NCBI GenBank assembly: GCA_016808115.1
Contig: JAEQBH010002966.1
Location: 434,001 to 498,000, forward strand
Direction of reading: 5' to 3'
Length of the DNA stretch: 64,000 bases
Source of the DNA: Tetrastigma voinierianum
Lineage: Eukaryota; Streptophyta; Magnoliopsida; Vitales; Vitaceae
In this document: piece by piece, positions 34,119-46,159 of the stretch
Numbering within the stretch: the stretch's first letter is position 1
How the letters are laid out: each line of letters opens with the position of its first letter
The notes under the pieces: model-generated
Database searches by the model: none
Told to the model about the DNA's origin: nothing
What the model saw: only the letters and a program-made list of their open reading frames with translations
Position numbers and translations under genes: made by a program

Positions 34119-35294
34119 TGTGTGTAGCCCGTAGGGCATTTTGAACAGTCAAAATTTATAACCTAATACCTTATATTACCTAGAGCATAGCTACTATAGT
34201 ATAGTGGTTCTAGGATCGTCTACGAACAGATGGGTTTTTCTAGCAGAAAAGACGAATTGAGGTTTACATTCAAATAGATAGTGTTGAGAGTTAGTTGGAT
34301 AAAAGGTTGTTTGTAATGGGTTATCACCGAAAATAAAATAGATTAGAAGGTAGAAAGAGGTCCCTTAAGTATTGTAGACACTAGGTTTATTTTCTTAGGC
34401 AGTTAGAGGGTTTCAGGGTCTCACTTACTGGGGAGGATAACATATTGTTATCTCCTGAACCGGATCTTCATTTAGCTATAAAAACTGACCCTCATTAAAT
34501 GTCCTTGAAAATGACATTCACTTGCCATTAATGTTCTCAGTCAGTAAAAACACAAGTCTCCTTGACTCACATTCCAATGACTCATAAATGATAACTAACG
34601 GACATCACTAGATCTAGCATTAAGATCTATTGAGTCTCAAAGCTATCACAAGTACCGACCCATTCAAGGTGACTCGAAGGATCAAACCAAAGTTGAAGAG
34701 AGAAGAATAGTAATGACAAAGGAATACCCAAGGAAAAACTCAGGGAAACCCTTAGTTTGCCTTGTGAATCCTTCCACCCAATGGCCTTCTACTAAGGAAG
34801 AAGGGTTTAGCCACTCATCCTCCGAGAAACCATTCTGTGGTGTTGAAGTCGCTGAGAAAGAAAACAAAACAAAAAGAAAATAAAAGAAATGAGCTTTTGT
34901 TCGATAAGCTTCAAATTTTATTCTCCAAACCAAAATCAAGTTTTTATAAAGTGTTGTTTGGGGCATTATATACCACTCAAACAATGAAAATTACCAAAAT
35001 ATATATAAACTAAACACTCATTACATAGGATAATTTGGGGAATAAATCACAAAAGAGAGACAAAAGTCAAGAAAATATAGGGAAATTTCAGTAGGTGCAC
35101 CCTCGTAACCCTCGCTAATTGTTCTCTCTGCTTCTTCGCCTCTACGCTTATGTTTTCTGGTTCTCGCAGAACTCTAAGTTCCAACCGATTTCTTCATGCT
35201 CGAAATCAAGATCCCTATTTTATATAAATAGCCTGGTGAAAACTACAAAAACCGAAGTATAAAATTGATTAGAAGCATTGGTAGGTCCTTAACG
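34119..35294 (-). repeat. 5' LTR of element 3 (right on the + strand)
   Basis: Direct copy of 20817-21996, beginning TGTGTGTAGCCCGTAGGG on the + strand and ending GGTCCTTAACG. The last base differs from the expected CA end. Similarity stops sharply after 35294. Confidence 0.8.
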
Positions 35295-37396
35295 GTATTA
35301 ATCGGGGTCACCAGGCCGATTACTTCATAAAAAGTGCTCAAACTCAGAGTGTTATTAAGAGTATGGAAAACACTAATATGGGTAGTAACACGAGAATAGA
35401 TGTAATAACATACGATATTTTATTTAATTTCATATAAGGAAACATCATTCAGGCGAGATTTTCATCATTCATCAAATAACTGCTTTTCACTAGACCTCCA
35501 GCAAATACGGAGCGAAAGGCAATGTAAGTCTAGTCCATTTCTATTAGCAGTTCATTTGTTTATATCTCTCTTTTTCTTTTTCTTTGATTGATGCTTGGTA
35601 GAGATCGACTAAATGTTTGGGCGTACGACAGGTACGCGACTAATGTTCTTTCATACCACATCTATGATAATTATTCTCATGGGCCTTGGAAGGTGTATTT
35701 TGTATATACTCCATTTTGTTTCACCTGGTATTATTCCACTTCTCGTGGTTCCATGAGGCTTTCATTTTCTAGGAATTTGAATGATAGCTACCATGAGTTC
35801 CATGGTATCGGAAATTCATTCCATGACCACGTCCATATGTTTAGAACGATGTCGCATTCACTTTAGGGAATGATTAAGATCCAATTAGATGGGACTAGTG
35901 ATTTCTCATCAAGAGTTTATTATTTTGCTCAACAACAAGAAGACATGATATCAATTCATAGTATTTTGCTCAATAACAAGAAGACATAATATCAATTCAA
36001 AGTATTTTTTAAATATATGCTTCGATATCAAGTGGTTGAAGGATCAGTTATCTGAGGCATGAAATGTGGGTGTGGAATCAGTTTTTTTTCTAGTATTGTT
36101 TTTTCTGTGATTTTTCTTCCACACGGCTTCAATAGGGAGTTGTTTTAAATAACGCCGGTTGTATTCATCGAATGTTTTGAAATCTGTGTCTAAGTGAATC
36201 TAGAGGTCATGCATATTGAGCTTTGAGGAATCTGGTAGTTATAGTGGCTATATCTTTCTTCCAATCATTCCATAGAGGTGAGGGAGCTATTGATTTAAAA
36301 TATTACTTTTAAATCCTCACAGAGACGGTGTCGTAGGAAAATCAACGCTTTTGAGTGATTATGCAAGGATGCTTGATTTCCTTCTTTGATGGCAACTCTA
36401 AGATTTATTGCATCAAGATGTATTTCAACATCAGTGATCCAAGATAGGTAGTTCTTTTCGTACGTCATGCCACAAACTCAAGTTTTGATATTTGACGTTG
36501 TCAATAATCTTTGATATACACATAGTATGAATTATTTAATAAATCGTTAATATAGATTTTGTCTTTCAAGAAAGACCAAGTATAATTATAAATATGTAAA
36601 ATCGAAATAACTTCAAGATAGGGTTAAAATGAAAAAGTGAAAAGTAGTATAGTACTTTTCCTAGAGAGAGAGCAGAGAGAATCTCAATTAATAAGAAAGT
36701 GAGAGAGGGAGATATGGGAGAGAGAAAGATGAGGAGGAATTTTCTTATCGTAGATATCGTAAATACAAAGAGGGGCTGCTTTTTATAGGTTCTCAATTGA
36801 GCTTCATTATTTCACGACAAAATGAAGGCTAAGAATGCATCTTTTAACTCATTTATCAAGTGACTGAAACTTTTAATGTGGCCATTCATTATACATACGA
36901 CTTCTCATTTACAACATTAAGTTACTTTTAAAAAATATTTAATTACATAAATGGTGTCTCAACTTTTCTATTTTTCTATTTTGGTGTCTTAACTTTATTT
37001 TTGCCAACTGCGGCCTAAAATCCTCGTATTTTATTAGAGTGGTCTCAATTTTATTTTTGTTTAATCAAAGTGTTTGAACTTTTAATTTTTGTTTAACCAA
37101 GTGTTTTTTGGCCTATCAAAACTTATTAAGATATTTGAATAAGCAAAAATTGTATCCAAATAAAATTATTATCATATAAAAATAATGAAATTAATACTTA
37201 AATGATATGTAACGCAGGTGAAATGACAATATGATCTTTCCATATTAAGGTTTTTTGTTATCTATTTGTTAATGCACAAAGAAGGATTAAATTATTACTA
37301 TAGATAAAATAATATTTAATTATTTTAAACTATCTTAATATCTAATGTTTATTTTAATTATTCATATAATTTTTTCATAATATTCTTTAAATATTT
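35295..37396. other. AT-rich stretch with no recognised gene
   Basis: Open frames at 35588-35866 (+) and 36566-36796 (-) show no motif I know, and the second lies in CT/GA-rich low-complexity sequence. 36945-37105 repeats 'ggtgtct(c/t)aacttt'-type phrases and resembles the terminal sequence of plant MULE-type elements, but no partner end was found. Confidence 0.4.
35921..36002. repeat. 41-bp tandem duplication
   Basis: 'tattttgctcaacaacaaga' opens the first unit (35921-35961) and 'tattttgctcaataacaaga' the second (35962-36002). They differ at a few positions. Confidence 0.85.
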
Positions 37397-37560
37397 AGGT
37401 TATAGTAAATTGTCTTCATTATAACTCGAACCCGGAACCTCCTGCTCCTATGCGTGCTTTTACCTTATGTCCGTTTGAAACAATAAGCGCTTCACTTCGC
37501 AGTTCTGTGAAGCCAAAAAGTGAGCGTCTCCACAGTACTTCACCAGAAACAGCAAAATGA
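37397..37560 (-). repeat. SINE-like tRNA-derived piece
   Basis: The - strand reads 'ggaggttccgggttcgagtt', with a B-box-like GGTTCGAG, preceded by an A-box-like 'ggtaaaagcacgc' (about 37470-37450). It continues into 'gacaatttactata', shared in inverted form with 38550-38563. This arrangement fits a decayed plant SINE. It does not fold as a tRNA. Confidence 0.4.
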
Positions 37561-38479
37561 TACAGATGAACAAAGTTGAAATGGAATTAATATCTTTTTT
37601 ATAATATTTTATTTTCTTTGTCCTGTCTTTGAACCATTTATCTGAACTTTTTTATTTATAAAATAAGAAGCTTCCACACAGAAACATAATATCATCAGCT
37701 TCACCTATAAAAGAATATTTAGTGGTCTAATGAGTTTGAAAAATAATGAAAAATAGTTATATGTTCAAATAGAAAGTGTTGAAATGATGTTTCAAAGAAC
37801 AAAAATAAAGTTTAGTATTAATCTAAAGAAACAGTGTTGAGACATTATTTGAAAAATGAAATCATCTTTTTTTATGTTGCAAATGCCAAGTTCCTTTCAA
37901 TTGCCTCTAATCTCTCAACTCTCTTTCTCTTCCTCCCTTTAAAGAGGGAAAACAGTGAGAAAAAGCTCACTTCTAGTGTTATTAGCTCAGAAGGTAGAAA
38001 GAAAAGCTGATTTGGCTAGAAAACATCCAACTAATGCAAACCTTTTAAAAAAACTAGGCTGTTCCTTTAAATGGCAAACACATAGATGTGTCAAACAAGA
38101 AAGTATAAAGGGTTTTGTTGGAAGGGTAGATAACAGCGTTAGGAGGATAGATAACAATCGCTACCATTAACCGTTAGGGTCGCTACCACGAATCGTTGGA
38201 GATTGAAAGTATCATGTCCAAGAACAAAACTTTTTAATGACATTTTAGTTTAAAATGAAACATAAAAAAATGTAGAAAATGCAGAAGCCGAATGCTTTCT
38301 TTTCTAAGAATATGGAGAAGATAAAAGAAGCCTCCAAAGTCTCCATTCCAAAACCTTTAGGAGAAAAAGCAAGGAAAATGATTTTCTAATGTTTGATTGT
38401 TGAATAAATCTTAAAGAAAATTAACATAAATAAAATTACTTGAAAACTTACATATTCTTAAATTATTTAATTATTAATT

Positions 38480-38575
38480 TTTATAAGTTGAACGCTCCAT
38501 CGCATGAGATAGAGAGAGGAGGGTCCTGAGTTAGAGTCCTTGTGGGACAATTTACTATACTATAAGTAAAGTGTT
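38480..38575 (+). repeat. SINE-like tRNA-derived piece, inverted relative to 37397-37560
   Basis: 'gagggtcctgagttagagtc' followed by 'cttgtgggacaatttactata' aligns to the complement of 37398-37446. The two pieces face each other over ~1.1 kb. They could be two SINE insertions or the ends of one inverted-repeat element. Confidence 0.4.
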
Positions 38576-38639
38576 TAGTTGTAAAAGAAAAGTATTTATA
38601 AGTTAAAGCAAATAAAATTCATTTGAAATAGTAAATAAA

Positions 38640-38790
38640 AGGGAAAATAATATACAAAACCCTGAACTTTCATGTGTTTTTGCAAACTATGCCTGAACTT
38701 TGAAAATAGTAGTTTTAATCCTCAACTTTCATTTCAATTGCACCTAAATGTCCCAACCTCTAGTTCATATTCAAAGACATGTATCCAAAC
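38640..38790 (+). repeat. Probable MULE terminal inverted repeat (left end)
   Basis: Phrases 'ccctgaactttcatgtgttt', 'gcctgaactttg' and 'cctcaactttcatttcaatt' follow each other within 100 bases. This repeated (T)CAACTTT pattern is common at the ends of plant MULEs. Its complementary partner is not visible in the window. Confidence 0.45.
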
Positions 38791-41639
38791 TATAAATCAA
38801 TATCTAAATTACATCCTAGTCGATTTCTCTCATTGGGTTTATTCCCTAAGAACCCAATCCTTCCGATTGAGCGAGAACCCTAACTTCTCAACATCAATTT
38901 GATTTCTCCTGGAACTTCTCCCCCTCAAAATCCCCTTTCAACCAGCAATCTAAGTAATCAACACTCCCAAATCCAGCATCTTCTTCCTAACTTCTCCTTC
39001 TAGTTTAACTTTGAATAGAAACCCTAACTCCATAAATTCACTTAAAACATTTAGAATATCATGAGTTTTCATCTCAAGACACTTGTGAAGAGTTGTTAGA
39101 TTGCATCATCCTTCGAGTTTCCAATAGAGAATTGCTCAACTAAGGACACATCATGATTTACAAGAATCCACATAAAATTTCGATCGCATTTTGAATTGAT
39201 CTCAAGAGGGGGTAATTGAAGCCATCTAAATATGTTGTGTTTGGTTGATCTACATTGTTGTACTTGTTGTTTCTTGATGTGAAGCGCAGATGTTTTAGAT
39301 TATTTGTTGGCAATCGCACAAAATATGTCTCTATTATAGTTAATTTTAGATATGGGGTGCTGATTTAGTAATTTAGCATAAGACTCAGTATATTTGGGTT
39401 TTGAGAATGATCCTTTGGGATTAGTTAGCTGATTTAGTATAATCTAAGAATAAGTATGTTTATGCTTCACAATTTTAATTATGATGCTATGTAATTATAA
39501 TAGAAGTTTAGCATGGTTTTTAATGCATGCGAAGGGAGATGGAAAAAAAAAAATTGTGTCGTAGACTTATTATCTAGTCTCCTGAATACACTCTTATTTT
39601 TTGTGTATTTCTTATGAAGACATGTTTAAATTTTTACAATAAGTTTAATAGTTGTTAAATATCTTATTTGCATTGTCTATACACTCATTGTCTTGTTGTT
39701 TTTGTACACTATGAATGATGTTGGGACATTCTTTGTTTGTTATGTGTTGTGCATATCAATAATTTGGTTAACGTTATTTGTTTTGATATGGAAGTAGGTG
39801 TCAATTCTTCATTTGGAATGATGAACCAGCAAATCAATTCGTAGTAAATATGTTGAATGTTTTCAAACAAGAGGTGTCACATTTGCTACCAAAATTATCG
39901 AGGGATGGAGAAAAAATTGTATTCCCGGTTAGTTGATGAGCTAAAGCAAATAAGATTAGAGAACACATACTAAAATTTATGCATCAAGGAAAGACAGTAC
40001 TTCTATCAAGAATGAAGCCTCTATTCTGTCAAATTGTGTTTTTTCATATGTGTGGGATTAATTCTTGTATGTAGTGGTGACAAGAAGCTTAAGAACATTA
40101 GTAGTTGTATGAGATGCATAGAATCGATTTAAATGGCAATTCAAATGCTTAATTTCGATTACGTGTCATTTGTACTTATTAAAATTATATTATTTAGTTC
40201 TAATTTGACCTGATATTCTATAGATTAGCTTGTAATGTTTAAAGAAGAAGACTGTATTAACAAATTTATAACGAAGGTACTAGTTAATTTACTAAGATTA
40301 TGGTAGAGAATTTTGTAATTAACTACTCTTTTCACATACATAGAGTCGCTTTCAAGATGGTGGATGCCATGGACATTCCTTTATGTAGTTACCAAATCAA
40401 GATGGAAACATAATCCTCCTTTAAAAGCCAACATCTCAACAAAGTTGTTAAAATAAATAAACTTTCAGACCTCCTTGTACAGACTACATAAATGCAGAAC
40501 TTACATCCCAAGAAAATGTAACAAAGTAACATGCCCATAAATAAAATGTGCAGAATCCTTGTTAAATGACCTATGTACAAACTTGCATCCCTACAAAATG
40601 TACAGGCAGATCGCTTTGACAATCTAAACACAATTGACTCAATGCCAAACAATGCAAACCAAATTCAACAAAATGAAATTGTATAGAAGTGACCATTCAC
40701 ACCGCTCACTGGGCGATACATTAGGTGCAACTAAATTAACAAACTCCGAAATTGTATAGAAACTACCAAATTCATAATCAGTTTCCCTACTATTCAAGGC
40801 TTGGGTTATCTTCCACTGCAGATCTTTGAGATAAAAATGGATCAATATAGTAAGCCCATATATAAAGAGCAACATTTGCTTCCGTCACCAAAGGCACTAC
40901 TACTAGATAAGCCGAAAGCAATGAGGTTATAGCCAGAATCTCAGCATTTGGCATTTGCAAATATCTACTCTTCCTTGACTGCCTTTCTAGTAATCATATG
41001 AACATAATCCACCTTTAGTTACTAGCTTCCCCATAGCCGCCCTCTTTTTCCTCTCTCATTTAAATAATATATATGATTAAAATTAAGCACAAACATGTAA
41101 AATATAATATAGAGTTGCACTTAAACATGTCAATCTTCTTACCGGGAAGTGGTACCTAGGCTGACATGAAGTCAGTTATTCTTCTTCCTGCAAGTTTTGA
41201 TGTTATACACTAACTCCTTGCAAGGGAGGCGTCATTTGCACAACCCAACTCTTCCAACTTGGTAATCAATGCTTGGGATGTGGAGCTGCAGTTTCATCAA
41301 AATCTCTTTTCTATTGCCTGGGTCCTCAGACCTGCAAAGGTAAAGGTAGTATTGCGCCACCCTCAGCCACATATCCTGCTCCATTGTTTTGTAACACCTC
41401 AAGCCTCTCATAAGTTCATGAAGCTCAACACTAAAACCATATCAATAGGATTTAATTGATCCCTCTTCATATAATGAAGTACTACATATGTTGGGACACA
41501 AGAATACCTATCACATATATAGATTCAATTGTAAATTCAATTGGAAAGTATTTTGTGTTCAGATTAAACATAAGAAATAACAAATAAAAGTATTACCACT
41601 AAACTAATCATTGATAGTTATATGTAATACGTCAAATTA
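38791..41639. other. Inner non-coding part of the MULE (3' side)
   Basis: No recognised domain. 38840-39060 is C/T-rich with 'aaccctaac' phrases. The - strand frames 40389-40652 and 40639-40875 are open, but I do not recognise them. Some of 40900-41640 could be the decayed zinc-finger (SWIM) end of the transposase. Confidence 0.4.
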
Positions 41640-42853
41640 TGTTCACAAATGAACTGTTCAATTGTAACATCGTCACTTGAAATTTCCTCCCTTCATAGCA
41701 AGTTTCACCATTTATAGTCTCAGGAGCTTTTTCTATTCTAACTTTATCCTTATCCTCGACAAATTTTATTCGCTTTAACTCTATTGTTTGAACCTGCCTC
41801 CATCTTCCTCCATTAAATGTTCCCTTGTAATCTACATCTCAAGCGACAACTTCTCCCTTCCTTTCCTAATATACCCATTAAAAGTCTCATAAATGTTGTT
41901 GTAGAACTACAATGAATTCTTCACCAAAGTCTCGTATATATGCTATAGAATGACTGGTAGTCTTTCTGCTTCAATTGAAGCTCCCATATGCTTCAATCGA
42001 CTCCTTAATTAATTCCATTTTGCATTTCAATTGATCCTCGTTTAGACACTTTACAACATCCCAAAACAATGCCTTGAACCTTTCCCCTCTAAATCTTTTA
42101 TTTTTCCGGGGCTTGCCAAATGTGCATATCTATTTATATGTTTAGTATCGTGCCAATTCTTATAATTGCACATTAATTATTCCCACATTGGAAAACCAAT
42201 TTAATATTATTGTTATCATAATTAATTGTAATTACATGAAAAATTACAATTGATTTAGCATAAAAGTCATATCTTCGTATCGTCTAAAATGACTAACCCA
42301 AGTCATCTCAAATGTTCGCATTCCACACAATATCTCTAAAAACCATGTCCAATATTGTTGGAGCCTCACCTCTACCATTAAATGAAGAATAGGAAGCATC
42401 ATGTTGTTACAATCCTTAGCAACTGCAATAAGTAAGGCACCACGAGTAATAGATTTCAAGAATGTCCCATCCAAGCCAATTATATTTCTACAACCTTGCT
42501 TGAAACTATTCTTGAGCATACTATAACCAATGTACATTCTCTTGAATGTACACTAATTTGAAAATTCATCCAAATAAGTTTGGAGTATTAAAAGACATCC
42601 ATTTAGATCAATCCCTTTGCTTTAGCAAGAACTCATAACCTTGCCATAATGTTCCTCCAAAGGTACCTTTAGCATGTTAGTGAGCCAACATTCAAACACA
42701 TTTATCAACACTCACCAATGCTCCACATTTCTCAAGTATCTCGACCTCCATGTCTTTAACTTGGGGAATTTGATGAGTATAAAAACCTAATAGTTCTTTT
42801 TAGTCCATTTTTCTGATTTATTAGATGAAATTTGAGCTGGAGCTTTGATGCGG
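41640..42853 (-). pseudogene. MULE transposase catalytic region relic
   Basis: Transposase cuts and moves the element DNA. Going down the - strand: 'VPLEEHYGKVMSS' (~42665-42630), then the open frame 42537-42244 with 'MYIGYSMLKNSFKQGCRNII' and 'GLDGTFLKSITRGALLIAVA', containing the first catalytic aspartate of the MULE DDE domain, then 'WTWFLEILCG'. Next come 'FRGERFKALFWDVVKCL' (~42090-42040) and 'NNIYETFNGYI' (~41905-41870), a motif of the transposase core, and 'GGNF' with 'VTMLQ' (~41690-41670). Frames shift between these. Domain family: MULE transposase (PF10551). Confidence 0.8.
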
Positions 42854-45849
42854 TGAATTATAAAATTATTTATCAAATTTTATATTTTATGCAAACATAA
42901 GATGAAAATTGCACCTTCTGTACATGGATCTATAAGTGAAAGCAACAATGGCTGTAATGTGAGGTCATGACAAAGAATCTAGGGTCGCGAAACTTGTTTG
43001 TACTATACTGAATGAAAATAAGCTGCGCATAAAGAGAAGTTAAGCGTGATAGAAAAAGGGCTTCGCTGAGATTTCATGTCGGAGAACATCGACATGCAGG
43101 TCACTGCATACCAAGGAAGACAACTCTAGTTGCAACAGATAATTGATGTCGCGACATAAAAATGAGCTGAACAGTTAAAACATGTTACGACTAAATATGA
43201 GCCATAATCGATGATACAAAAAACAGTAAGAAGGGCCACTACTCGCTGCGATTACTAATTTTCTTCAGGTCACTACCAGAAGAAGATGAATGATGGGGAA
43301 ATCACAAGCTCCATGATAGTTGCGACAGATGGGAGAATGATGTCGCGACATGCTTTTAAGGTCGCGACATAAATTTCAGCAAGGAGAAGAAACAATTGAT
43401 GTCACGACCTAAATCCCATGTCGCGACAAGACAATGAAAAGACAAACAATTTTAAGTCGCAACATGAAAAGGGGGAGCTGTGACCAAGAATCGCAGGCCG
43501 ATAAAGAAATGGTGTCAAGGATGCTTTATAGGTCGCAATACTTGGTGAATATGTGAGACAAAAGAAGAAAGCCAAGTTGCGACATGGAATTGAGGTTGCG
43601 ACACAAAATTTATTAATGGGTCAGAAAAACGTGGTCGCAACAAAGATCAACATAGATGACAACATAAATGATGTCGACACTGGTTCCAGGTCGTGATATA
43701 TTTCTGCAAAGGAAGAACAATGTGTCACACTTTAAATAGAAATTGAAGGGAAACCGTTGAGATCGAGAAATGAGGTTGCTGCGATCGATAGTAAAGAAGA
43801 ATGGTCATGAAGATACTTTTGAGGTCACATAAACAGGTGGATTGAAGAAATTACTAGGTCACCTAATGTCCACGTCACGATAAGAAAACAAGATACTAGC
43901 AAATTTGAGTCGCGACTCCGCTGAAGGCTCAAATCGAACAGATGTCACAACCTCGGGGAGAGAAGTTTTCGCGACCAAGAATTAAAGAGGCTGACAACAT
44001 AAATAATGTCGCGACATCAAATCGAGGTCGCGACACATAAATGCAGTAAAGGCAGAGAGAGCCAGTGTCATGATACATCGAACAGGTCATGAGCAATACA
44101 CCCCTCGAAACAAGAAAAGGGAGGTCGCAGAACCGGAAGCTCACTAATGACATTCAACATGGTCACGGCTAGTGAATAATTCAAAGTTTCGAATTAATTA
44201 ACCAAAACAACTGGCCAGAAACAAGCCGCAACAGAAAGACGATCGTGCCAGTACCAACAATTGTAAGAACATGAAAGAACATTGCGTACCGGGGCTGAGG
44301 TCAGCTATAGACTTGACAGACAGAAAGAATTGATGTCGCTGGCTGAAGATTCTTTGTAAGTCACGTACTAAAAAGAGTGGTTGGGCTTATTTATTTTCCA
44401 CTGAGCCTTGAATCAGGGCCCAATTTCTCGAAGTTATAACAGTACATTTTGGGCTTTGGAAGGTCACCGCTTTTTCTGAACTATTATCCGGGGAGGACGA
44501 AGGAAGACTCACCTGTGATACTTGAGAATGTTAGACTTTTTCTTTTCTTTTTTTTTATTTTCATTTTCCGATTTAATCAAAGAATCTCGCGGGACGTAGA
44601 AGCCGATTATCTTTATTTTCTTCCATTACAACCGAATCAATGAAGTTAAGACAATTTTGAATTGCTTTCTTTCAGTGAATTATAGTTGTACATAAAGGAT
44701 ACCCTATGATCAATACCCATTTTCTGTCGACATGATTCCGTACTTGAATTACAGCTCCATTGAATTGACTTATCGTAGGTTATGCTTTTCGCTAAATTAG
44801 AATAGTTTAAATCGGGATTTTTATTTTATTCCATTGATGTCGTTTCTTGCAAACCAATTGTTCCCACGGTAGTATCTAGTATCTTTTTAAGGATTGTTTC
44901 ATGCTCTGATTTCCAGGAGACCCTCTGAGTGACACAAAGATGAAGATTCTTGAGAGCTTTGAACAATCAATTGTGGGTATGCTAGACTATCGTTGATGAA
45001 CTATTGAGCTCCTTTCTCGTAGAGTTCACTCGGGTAATTCTCAGATTTCGGTCTGATGAAGCCATGGTTAAGGGAATTATTTATCACTTTAAATCACTAG
45101 ATTTCACCTAATTATCGAGAGTTCTCGATCCCGTGTTAAATGAGACTTAATCAAGGAGAAGGAATAATTCATCATATCTGGGGAAGGATGAGTCATCAAC
45201 CATTTTGTAGAAGTTTTAATGACTCACTGCATTGGGATGAAATCTCAGCCTTAAGAAATAAAAGGGTTATATTGAAAAAGAAAAATACTCGCATCTTATA
45301 AAGAGTAAGGAATATAGAATCGACAGATCCTTGCTTTGAAAAGAAGAAGGGACTCTAACAGTGAATAATGAGAACCAGCCAGTATTAATAGGTATCTTGA
45401 CAAACTGAACTAAAAATTGTAGATAGTGAATTACATCTAAAAATGCGTAAAATTGATAGTCGCACAATAATTTCCCATTTTAGTGTTCATTTCTAGCAGA
45501 GATTTGATTCAACTAAAGATTGTTAGTTTCATTCAAATGCTATTTTCTATTAGATGAAAGTAATATAGGATCATCTTTGTCTTTAAATTTAGTTTTCTAA
45601 ACTATTAAAAGGAGGTTCAAATAGCGTGGATCTTGAGTAGTTGGGTAGTTGATTTCAACATTCTTGTCAATCTGTGGAATGATATCTCGATCTTACATCC
45701 AATTTTACTACTTACGACCTGTGCACTTGCAGTGTCATAGACTAAACCCTTTAGTAATTCCATAACATAAAATCAGTTTTATTAATTTTCAAACAACTTT
45801 ATTCAACTTTGACATAGATACGTGAATTGGTGGTGTCTATGTATGAGCA
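42846..45849 (-). mobile_element. Repeat B: inverted copy of repeat A, inserted in the MULE transposase
   Basis: The reverse complement matches repeat A at both ends (44500-45849 with 28227-29600; 42846-42950 with 32340-32490). It separates two halves of the transposase frame. It may begin TGATGCGGTGAA and end GAGCA, but the flanking 5-mers ('agctt', 'aagaa') do not match. The interior (42980-44360) is rich in the GTCGCGAC palindrome. It contains no coding sequence. Confidence 0.65.
42980..44360. repeat. GTCGCGAC palindrome-rich minisatellite in repeat B
   Basis: Exact GTCGCGAC occurs at 43148, 43342, 43361, 43420, 43909, 44008 and 44027, plus many one-base variants (GTCACGAC at 43401, GTCGCAAC at 43456, GTTGCGAC at 43319). 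Spacings alternate between ~19-23 and ~36-40 where it is densest (43319-43456), as in the array at 59222-59647. Confidence 0.8.
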
Positions 45850-46159
45850 AAGAATGAGTGGTTTAGTCTATAATCAGCAAACACCGGCGTAATGGATTGA
45901 ATTTGGACATCAACTCATTTGCAATGAACTTAGCTATAACCTAGCGATTATGTTGGACCCATAACATATGTTATTTATTAGTCAAAGTTTTAATGACAAA
46001 GGTATGCTCATGTGGCAACATACTACCATACAATCTCCACTTACATCCCTTTATACAACGACAATCTAACTGTCTTTTATTGCTCTTTTGAAACAAAATA
46101 TTGTATCCATTATGAATAGCCCACTTCCTAACAACAAACTAACTTCTAATTTCTACAAC
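45850..46159 (-). pseudogene. MULE transposase N-terminal (MuDR) domain relic
   Basis: The - strand from 46159 encodes 'FVVRKWAIHNGYNILFQKSN', then 'CRCIKGCKWRLYGSMLPHE' and 'HTFVIKTL'. This is the MuDR domain (PF03108) with its Cys-Lys-x-Gly-Cys-x-Trp pattern, which precedes the catalytic region in MULE transposases. 'AKFIANELMSKF' (~45915-45880) continues the protein before repeat B interrupts it. One stop (TAG) lies near the start. Confidence 0.75.

Larger units (their letters stand above)
20817..35294 (-). mobile_element. Element 3: Athila-like element on the - strand, gag and protease but no RT/integrase
   Basis: Two direct repeats (20817-21996 and 34119-35294) are its LTRs. Reading the - strand from 35294: LTR, primer-binding site (~34104-34088), gag (~33600-32495), a 4.3 kb inserted repeat (28227-32490), linker and protease (~28190-27310), T-rich post-pol spacer (~27060-26990), third-ORF relic (~26700-23400) and 3' LTR. 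From the end of protease to the spacer is only ~250 bp, so RT, RNase H and integrase are missing, as in element 2. No matching 5-bp target duplication is evident ('tcgca' left, 'gtatt' right). Confidence 0.75.

Noticed and set aside
35588..35866. 92-codon frame with several Tyr/His/Phe residues
   Set aside because: No motif recognised and no start or splice context; left as unannotated sequence.
36566..36796. 76-codon hydrophobic frame on the - strand
   Set aside because: Arises from CT-rich low-complexity sequence (GA-rich on the + strand). Leu/Ile/Phe richness reflects base composition, not a membrane protein.
36945..37105. Partner terminal repeat for the MULE end at 38640
   Set aside because: It shares only a general '(t)caacttt' style, lies on the same side and orientation as the left end, and could not be paired base by base.
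37430..37490. Possible tRNA gene ('tcgaacccggaacc' B-box-like complement)
   Set aside because: No cloverleaf with paired acceptor and anticodon stems can be drawn; fits a SINE remnant better.
42846..45849. Exact ends and TSD for repeat B, and similarly for repeat A
   Set aside because: Flanking 5-mers do not match (B: agctt/aagaa) or match poorly (A: GTCAG/CACAG on the - strand). Boundaries are given as approximate only.
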